A stretch of DNA of 64,000 nt, taken from assembly GCF_009711045.1 (NCBI RefSeq), contig NZ_WMJX01000006.1, positions 1 to 64,000 of the forward strand, read 5' to 3'. Numbering within the stretch: position 1 is the first letter of the stretch; each line of letters begins with the position of its first letter. The notes beneath the pieces were generated by a model, which was not told where the DNA came from, did not search any database, and saw nothing but the letters and a program-made list of their open reading frames with translations. Source of the DNA: Myroides albus (GTDB lineage Bacteria; Bacteroidota; Bacteroidia; Flavobacteriales; Flavobacteriaceae). Position numbers and translations under genes: made by a program. Shown here in pieces: positions 58,727 through 64,000 of this stretch.

Positions 58727-59557
58727 ATGAAATATTCAATACATATTTTTGTACTCACCAGTTTAGCTTTTCTTCTTTTTTCTTGCACAAAAAGCTATGA
58801 GTTAGAATCTAAGGATGCAGGAGAGCATGGTTACGAGGTTTGGCAAGGAAACTTTATAGTTCAAGATGGTGTACATATTCCTTTGTTATTTGGCGTTGAA
58901 GCAAAAGAAGGTACAAGGCAAGTACGCCTATTTAGTGGACCTGAATTAGCGCATTGGAGTTATTGGATTGATAGAGGAGATTCTATTAGTTTTCAATCTG
59001 GTCTACACAGCGAGTTTAAAGGTATTAGACAGGGTGATAAAATATCTGGAATCTATATAGATGGTGTTAGAACTAAGCAAGAACGTGCAAAGTTTGAAGT
59101 TCAAAAGGTAGAAAAACAAGAAACACCATTTCCTATCATAACTAATCCAAGTGCTATCTCGCCAATAGGTACTTGGGAACTCAATTTTGGACAGCTAAAA
59201 GATTTGAGTGATTCAAAAGAATTATTGAGATATAATATAGATAGAGTACAAACTTTTGATTTGTATAGAAACGGGAATGTTGTAATTGGAAAAGCATATG
59301 GAGCTGGCGGCATTCAAGGATTTGATGGAGTGATGACTTCCGATGGTTTTATATGCTCATCATTTCACCATTCTGAACCTTTTTTAATTGAGGCTACTTT
59401 TATAGACGAAAACACTTTTGATGTTGAAATTACATCAACTACAGATACATATAAAGCTATAGGAAAACGCAAATCACAAACTATTGAGGATACAGAGCAT
59501 ACAGAGTCTGTACTAAGAGGTATTTACTTAACCTTGAAAGGATTCTTTAGATGGTAA
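58727..59557 (+). CDS. Lipoprotein of unknown function
   Basis: A 276-residue lipoprotein with lipobox LLFSC (Cys20). The mature part is beta-rich: YEVWQGNFIVQDGVHIPLLF, then a WSYWIDRGDSISF block, and a second half with IGTWELNF. This order recalls the N-terminal region of TlpA-like thioredoxins, but no thioredoxin domain follows. It is monocistronic and the function is unknown. Confidence 0.75.
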   Translation: MKYSIHIFVLTSLAFLLFSCTKSYELESKDAGEHGYEVWQGNFIVQDGVHIPLLFGVEAKEGTRQVRLFSGPELAHWSYWIDRGDSISFQSGLHSEFKGIRQGDKISGIYIDGVRTKQERAKFEVQKVEKQETPFPIITNPSAISPIGTWELNFGQLKDLSDSKELLRYNIDRVQTFDLYRNGNVVIGKAYGAGGIQGFDGVMTSDGFICSSFHHSEPFLIEATFIDENTFDVEITSTTDTYKAIGKRKSQTIEDTEHTESVLRGIYLTLKGFFRW

Positions 59558-59749
59558 TTAGAAGAACAAATCTATATTACATAAGGTCAATATAAGAATA
59601 GAAAAAAGATCATAGCTTTTAAGGTCTTGACTTATAGGTATTTATTCAACATAAAAGATTGGCTCAATTTAAGATTGGAACAAAATCACCAAAATTAAAG
59701 AACCAGATAACAAATTTAAAAAAAGCAGATTAGCATGTTCTATAAGAGC

Positions 59750-59855
59750 GGTTTGCTTGCACTTACTAGGGGATTCCTTGCACTTTTCTAGGGGTTTACT
59801 AGCCTAAAGCACGTTTTTGTCGAAGAAAGGTGCAAGAAACCCCCAAGCAATGTCT
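59750..59855. repeat. GC-rich intergenic repeat, copy 2
   Basis: Two tandem units of about 22 bases (CTTGCACTTACTAGGGG and CTTGCACTTTTCTAGGGG) are followed by an inverted part with GGTGCAAGAAACCCCC. It shares the CTTGCAC, GGGG and CCCCCAAGCAA blocks with the element at 34610-34755. Confidence 0.6.
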
Positions 59856-60071
59856 TAGTATATCGGAATAAATATTTAGGATGAATATCAATATACAACT
59901 AGATGCAATTAACTGTCAGTATAAAATGAATTGACAGTATTCAATATGATTGATTCTGGGTAGTTCGATTTTTTTTAAAACCTTTTTATATCAGATTATC
60001 TTAATTCAATTTATTAGATATTTCCCAGCAGAATTATATAAATGAATAGTATAAAAACTCAAAAAGGGGAT

Positions 60072-60137
60072 GTACAAATAAGACATATAAAAAACCCTAA
60101 CTATTTACTAATCAATAGTTAGGGTTTTTTATATGGA
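60072..60137 (+). repeat. Direct repeat, left copy, containing a terminator
   Basis: It begins GTACAAAT and contains the hairpin CCCTAACTATT with AATAGTTAGGG. It matches 61621-61688 with few differences, and the pair flanks the Imm26-type gene. Confidence 0.65.
60089..60130. terminator. Stem-loop terminator
   Basis: An AAAAAACCCTAACTATT arm, eight-base loop, complementary arm and T6. It can end transcripts from both sides. Confidence 0.75.
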
Positions 60138-60247
60138 TAATAAGTTGGATACTTTAGACTAATTCTTACTGCATTGAGACGCAGCCATTGATTAATGCTT
60201 CAATATTTTTATTCATAGCAGTCTAATTCATTTTCTAACTTTAAGTT

Positions 60248-61414
60248 TTAGTTATTAATTAGTTGTAAATTTTCTATATAGCTTTTATCCGCATCTAAGC
60301 CAAAAGCCTTAAATATCTCTCGTTTTATAGCAAGGTTGGCTGGATTTCTTAGATCAAACTGGGTGTCGTATTTTGCGGCTTCACTCTGCCAATATGGGAG
60401 ATTCGAGTTTGCCTTGATACAGTCTTCAAGGCTATCGGTATCCAAACCAAAGCCCGAATCCTCTTTGCGATACGGATTTTCTTCATAGCCCAGATAAAGG
60501 CTGTCATCTTCATGTAGGAGATAGCGATCAAACACTTGCACATCTAGGGTACGAAACAGCATCCCATATTGAAGATAAACTGTTCGTGGTGAGTCACTAC
60601 TAATACTTTTACTATAAGAAATCAGCATATCGTACTCCTGTGCTTGTAAAGGAAAATGACCAATTATTGGATTTTGTCCGTAGTAAAAATGGTTATCCAT
60701 GATAATTTGAGAAGGTAGCGCAGGTGTTTGAGCAAGTGTTTGTAAATCTACGTTTTGAGTATTGCTTATTTTATGGTATATCTTGACAAGAAGACATTTT
60801 CCCATGAGATTCGTCAATCCAAAGTGCTCGTCACGCTTTATTTTATTGGTTTTAATCTGCTTTTGAACATCAAGGAGGATACGCCCAAAACCCCATTGTT
60901 TTCTTCCAATCTTGAAAGTAAAAAAGTCACCCTCAGCATACTTACAGTGCTGTCGATGGGCTTGGCTAAATTGTTTAATCGCTTCTAACTCTTGAGGAGT
61001 GGTATCCGCGATCCATTGGTCTAACCACAGCGGTAGGTCTTTTAGCTTTTGATTGGGCAGCTGTTCGCTGTAAAATGAGGTCTGAGTGGTATAGTTTGAC
61101 AGCGTTAGGTATTCATTCCAAAAGGAAAAATAAACACCAATACCTTTAAAGGATTGAGAGGCCGTAAAATTGAGCTTTTTGCTCTTGCCTTTAGCTGTTT
61201 TAGGCAAGAGGATACTTCGATTCACTGCTGTTTTTTCATTAAGACTACGCTCAGTATAGCCTTGTTCTCCCACGCTTATTTCTTTGCGTATCGTATCTCC
61301 CTCAAAGTAATAATATTTGTCAAACAACGAAACGCGTTCCCAATGGGGTTCAACTAGTTCAAGGCCTAAATAAGTACGTTGTTCATTTGAAAGTTCAAAA
61401 GTTGGAGTATCCAT
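60248..61414 (-). CDS. Imm26-type immunity protein, compositionally foreign
   Basis: A 388-residue soluble protein. Its middle part, YAEGDFFTFKIGRKQWGFGRIL near residues 159-180 and QNPIIGHFP near 253, fits the Imm26 immunity domain. The first 150 and last 100 residues match nothing I know. Local lines run near 45-48% G+C, while the surrounding chromosome is nearer 25-35%. That difference, plus flanking direct repeats and the ssrA neighbour, points to transfer. Imm26 proteins neutralise polymorphic toxins, but no toxin is next to it. Confidence 0.65.
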   Translation of the reverse strand: MDTPTFELSNEQRTYLGLELVEPHWERVSLFDKYYYFEGDTIRKEISVGEQGYTERSLNEKTAVNRSILLPKTAKGKSKKLNFTASQSFKGIGVYFSFWNEYLTLSNYTTQTSFYSEQLPNQKLKDLPLWLDQWIADTTPQELEAIKQFSQAHRQHCKYAEGDFFTFKIGRKQWGFGRILLDVQKQIKTNKIKRDEHFGLTNLMGKCLLVKIYHKISNTQNVDLQTLAQTPALPSQIIMDNHFYYGQNPIIGHFPLQAQEYDMLISYSKSISSDSPRTVYLQYGMLFRTLDVQVFDRYLLHEDDSLYLGYEENPYRKEDSGFGLDTDSLEDCIKANSNLPYWQSEAAKYDTQFDLRNPANLAIKREIFKAFGLDADKSYIENLQLINN

Positions 61415-61620
61415 TCTTTTTCGAATTAATATTTTATTTCTTAGACTTTTCGTAAAAATAAAGATAAAAAAGAAGGTATACCAAGGATTAAATATAAAAT
61501 GAGGAATCTATATATATTAAAATTAGATATAATCTCTCAAAGTGTGTAGTCTACTGTTCATATTAATATAAAATCGCTTCAAAATAAATATGAATGTAAA
61601 AGTATCCCCAGAATAAAAGC
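61415..61620. other. AT-rich spacer
   Basis: No gene or motif is seen between the start of the Imm26-type gene and the right direct repeat. Confidence 0.4.
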
Positions 61621-61688
61621 GTACAAATCCGAGTATAAAAAAAGCCTAACTATTTACTTATCAATAGTTAGGCTTTTGTTTCTGTGGA
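61621..61688 (+). repeat. Direct repeat, right copy, containing the ssrA terminator
   Basis: It begins GTACAAAT and contains GCCTAACTATT with AATAGTTAGGC. Relative to the left copy the outer stem pair is changed on both sides (G-C for C-G), keeping the hairpin. It runs into the 3' end of tmRNA. Confidence 0.65.
61637..61680 (-). terminator. ssrA terminator
   Basis: An 11-base stem followed on the minus strand by T7, directly after the tmRNA 3' end. Confidence 0.8.
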
Positions 61689-62080
61689 GTCGCCGAGAAT
61701 CGAACTCGGGTCCAAACAAGCAATCAGAAAGCTTTCTACACGCTTAGTTTTTTATTAGATTTTCGACCGTTGGCTTGGCAAAAAACAGCCACCAAAAGCT
61801 TAGTTTCTAAAATGTCAAGATGCTAGCGAAACAATAGACATCTCTAGGTTTATTTTACGGTTCCCCTTGACAAAGCGCCACAAACCAAGGCTCTTAAGGA
61901 GAATTCAGCTCTTCCACCTGGTGGAAACTAAAGGCAATCTTACTATAATTCAGATTAAGCAGCTAAAGCGTAGTTATTTTCGCCGTTTAAAAAGTTCGTT
62001 AGATGATATTTACGAGCAACCTAACAACGCTCGACGTGCTTACTAACTAATTCCACTCGCTGTCAAAACCGATCGACCCC
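61685..62080 (-). ncRNA. ssrA: Transfer-messenger RNA
   Basis: On the minus strand the RNA starts GGGGTCGATCGG and ends with the tRNA-like GGACCCGAGTTCGATTC, then CGACTCC. The ends pair as GGGGTCG with CGACTCC (one G-U pair). The final CCA is not encoded. The tag frame at 61955-61984 reads GENNYALAA and a stop, of flavobacterial type. tmRNA with SmpB rescues stalled ribosomes and tags the products for proteolysis. Confidence 0.97.
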
Positions 62081-62107
62081 ATAGTGTTTTAGTTATCTAA
62101 ACTTGTG

Positions 62108-62138
62108 CAAAAATACATTGTTTTTTACTGTTTTCAAA
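62108..62138 (-). promoter_or_regulatory. ssrA promoter
   Basis: On the minus strand: TTTG (62138-62135), 19 bases, TATTTTTG (62115-62108), about 27 bases ahead of the mature 5' end. Confidence 0.7.
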
Positions 62139-62346
62139 GTATTGCCAAGTAATATATTTTATAATAAAACAATTTTCTCACTAATATACTCTATAATAGT
62201 TTATTACTTTTTTGGTTATATTATAAAATGTACATTTTTAACTACAAGAATATGGCTTTTTTTAAAAGCAATTAATTATTTATTCAGAAATAATTCTATA
62301 TTTGGAGAACCAAGAAAACCTATAAAAAACCAAACAAACTATTATT

Positions 62347-63555
62347 ATGAAAATTGGAATTATTAAGGAGCGGAAGAACCCTCCTGATAGACGCGTTGTG
62401 CTTTGTCCTAAACAAGCAAAAAATGCCTTAGCAGCATATAATCAGCTTAGTATAGCTATAGAGCCGTCAGATATCAGGATTTTTTCAGATAAGCAATACA
62501 TGGATGAAAACTTAGAAGTTAATTCAGATATGGATTCATGTGATATATTACTGGGGGTAAAAGAAGTTCCTGTCCAAGCACTTATACCAAATAAAACTTA
62601 TATCTTCTTTTCGCACACAATAAAGAAACAAGAACACAATCGCAAGCTACTTCAAGCTTGTTTAGAGAAGAACATAAGATTAATGGATCACGAAACATTT
62701 GTTGATCAAAACAATAAGAGGATTATTGGTTTTGGTCGTTATGCTGGAATAGTTGGAGCATACAATACATTACGCGCATTTGGACTAAAGTATGAATTGT
62801 ACAATATCGCAAAAGCGGAAACACTACTACACAAAGAAGATTTAGTTCACCGTTTAAAGAAGCAATTTTTTCCACCTATTAAAATCGTTGTTACCGGATC
62901 AGGTAAAGTTGCTAATGGCATTATAGAGATACTCGATGCTATTAAGATAAAAAGAGTGTCTCCAGAGCACTTTTTGAATCAAAAATACGATAGAGCTGTT
63001 TATACTCAAATCGGAGTTACTGACTATTATAAGAGAATAGACGGAAGTCCTGCTATCAAAGAAGATTTTTATGCTGATCCTGAACTTTTTGAGAGTGATT
63101 TTGAAAAGTACAGTAGAGTTTCTGATATTCTTATCACAGGCCACTTTTTTAAGAAGGGTTCTCCTGCAATACTTACCAAAGAAATGCTAAACTCAGCGCA
63201 TAATCAAATAAAAGTAGTAGGGGATGTTTCCTGTGACGTAGATCACGGACCTATTGCTTCTACTTTAAGAGCCTCAACTGTTGCAGATCCTTTCTATGGA
63301 TATCACCCAGGTAAAAATATAGAGGTAGAATTTGATCACCCAGCTGCTATTACCGTAATGGCTATAGATAACCTTCCTTGTGAATTGCCAAAAGATTCCA
63401 GTGAGGGATTTGGGGAGATTTTTGTTCGAGAAATTTTACCTGCTTTTTTTAATGGAGATAAAGACCAAATATTGGAAAAATCAACCATAACTAAAGACGG
63501 CAAACTAACACAGAAGTTTAGTTACCTTCAAGATTTTGTAGATGATAAAGAATAG
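62347..63555 (+). CDS. Alanine/saccharopine dehydrogenase-like NAD(P) enzyme
   Basis: A 402-residue protein of the alanine dehydrogenase/PNT superfamily. It begins with IGIIKERKNPPDRRVVL, the substrate-domain start of the family. A nucleotide-binding region follows, with VVTGSGKVANGI near residue 181 in place of a strict GxGxxG. It then has VGDVSCDVDHGPIAS and ADPFYGYHP. The latter features favour the lysine-forming saccharopine dehydrogenase (LYS1-like) branch over alanine dehydrogenase. Its substrate in bacteria of this group is untested. It is monocistronic. Confidence 0.8.
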   Translation: MKIGIIKERKNPPDRRVVLCPKQAKNALAAYNQLSIAIEPSDIRIFSDKQYMDENLEVNSDMDSCDILLGVKEVPVQALIPNKTYIFFSHTIKKQEHNRKLLQACLEKNIRLMDHETFVDQNNKRIIGFGRYAGIVGAYNTLRAFGLKYELYNIAKAETLLHKEDLVHRLKKQFFPPIKIVVTGSGKVANGIIEILDAIKIKRVSPEHFLNQKYDRAVYTQIGVTDYYKRIDGSPAIKEDFYADPELFESDFEKYSRVSDILITGHFFKKGSPAILTKEMLNSAHNQIKVVGDVSCDVDHGPIASTLRASTVADPFYGYHPGKNIEVEFDHPAAITVMAIDNLPCELPKDSSEGFGEIFVREILPAFFNGDKDQILEKSTITKDGKLTQKFSYLQDFVDDKE

Positions 63556-63566
63556 ATGTTAAATAA

Positions 63567-63604
63567 AAAGCCTTATGAAGATGTTTCATAAGGCTTTCTT
63601 TATT
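63567..63604. terminator. Bidirectional terminator
   Basis: AAAGCCTTATGAA pairs with TTCATAAGGCTTT, between the dehydrogenase and the convergent partial gene. Confidence 0.85.
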
Positions 63605-64000
63605 TTATTGAAGTTTTGTTTTACGCTTATTAAATAACGTTGTTGGAATATGTAGATTTATTTTAGTAGAATCATTTAATTCCTTTCTCTTATTTGAAAT
63701 ATTTGTACTGATTTTTAGAATTTTTTCAGACAATTGAGCCAACCACATTAGCTGTTCAATCACTAAAATAGATTCTTCCATTAAGTTTTTTATTTCCTCA
63801 TCATCTGAATACTTTTTCTTTAATTCATATTCCCTTAAGTTTTTCAGGTATTCAAGACTGACATTATAGCTCGCAAGGATAGAATCTGTCACTAAATTTT
63901 CATGCAAATTAGCTACATTATATTGTTCTAAATACTCCACAGACATATCTAAGTTCTTATCAATATAATCCATAACAATATTAAAAGCTTCCGAAGCCTT
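63605..64000 (-). CDS. Partial gene, helical protein of unknown function
   Basis: The visible C-terminal part is mostly helical and charged (EYLKNLREYELKKKYSDDEE, then LVIEQLMWLAQLSEKILK). An ATG exists at 63971-63973, but the frame stays open to the window edge with protein-like sequence (KASEAFNIV), so the true start is probably outside. No family is recognised. Confidence 0.6.
   Translation of the reverse strand, partial: KASEAFNIVMDYIDKNLDMSVEYLEQYNVANLHENLVTDSILASYNVSLEYLKNLREYELKKKYSDDEEIKNLMEESILVIEQLMWLAQLSEKILKISTNISNKRKELNDSTKINLHIPTTLFNKRKTKLQ

Larger units (their letters stand above)
59558..60247. other. Gene-free spacer with repeat and terminator
   Basis: About 690 bases without a gene. 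It holds copy 2 of the GC-rich repeat (59750-59855) and one copy of a direct repeat containing a terminator (60072-60137). Confidence 0.5.

Overview
The window reads as chromosomal DNA of an AT-rich member of the Bacteroidetes, most likely family Flavobacteriaceae. The evidence is a single-chain SecDF fusion, many promoters of the Bacteroidetes type (TTG or TTTG, 17-20 bases, TAnnTTTG), a tmRNA whose tag reads GENNYALAA, TonB-dependent outer-membrane proteins, a GreA/B-like protein of flavobacterial type and an HYC_CC_PP-type protein. A Myroides-like genus is a guess that the sequence alone cannot settle. No rRNA, tRNA, CRISPR array or intact transposon was seen.

Layout. 1-1,570: a graveyard of three decayed genes (flavoprotein reductase remnant, RidA family, Crp/Fnr regulator), with one intact-looking promoter left behind. 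1.6-11 kb: alpha/beta hydrolase, ChrA-type transporter, lipocalin, DUF1801 protein, OmpA-like lipoprotein, a TonB siderophore receptor divergent from a DyP-type peroxidase, and a CYTH protein. 11-26 kb: housekeeping block with ftsE, an lrgAB-like pair, a 1008-residue TPR protein plus a TonB-receptor-like barrel, a GreA/B-like protein, gyrB, mdh and secDF. 26-33 kb: an unusual methyltransferase joined to two degenerate Nudix-like domains, a small membrane protein whose frame is broken at a G7 tract, then lgt, yidD, cysS and folE on the minus strand.

33-37 kb is accessory DNA: DUF4240, two SUKH-like proteins, two unknown small proteins and an HxlR regulator. It resembles an array of immunity genes without toxins. 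37-40 kb holds a secreted esterase and a 1.4-kb gene-poor stretch with a strong orphan promoter and a candidate small RNA, followed by a MarR regulator and a MITE-like inverted repeat. 40.8-48.1 kb is a probable heavy-metal (copper-like) resistance operon: Cys-rich protein, TolC, RND permease, membrane-fusion lipoprotein, TRASH-like lipoprotein and an HMA-AraC fusion regulator.

48-59.6 kb carries ordinary metabolic and envelope genes, including a Crp/Fnr regulator with a palindromic candidate operator in front of an oxidoreductase, a DPP-IV-like peptidase, SDR and DoxX proteins, and a thioredoxin. 60-62 kb contains a compositionally foreign Imm26-type gene flanked by direct repeats of a terminator, next to ssrA (tmRNA). 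The window ends with an alanine/saccharopine dehydrogenase-like gene and a partial gene running off the edge.

Two accessory regions (33-37 kb and 60-62 kb) both hold immunity-type genes, and each lies beside a copy of the same GC-rich intergenic repeat (34.6 and 59.75 kb). This is the most suggestive pattern in the window.
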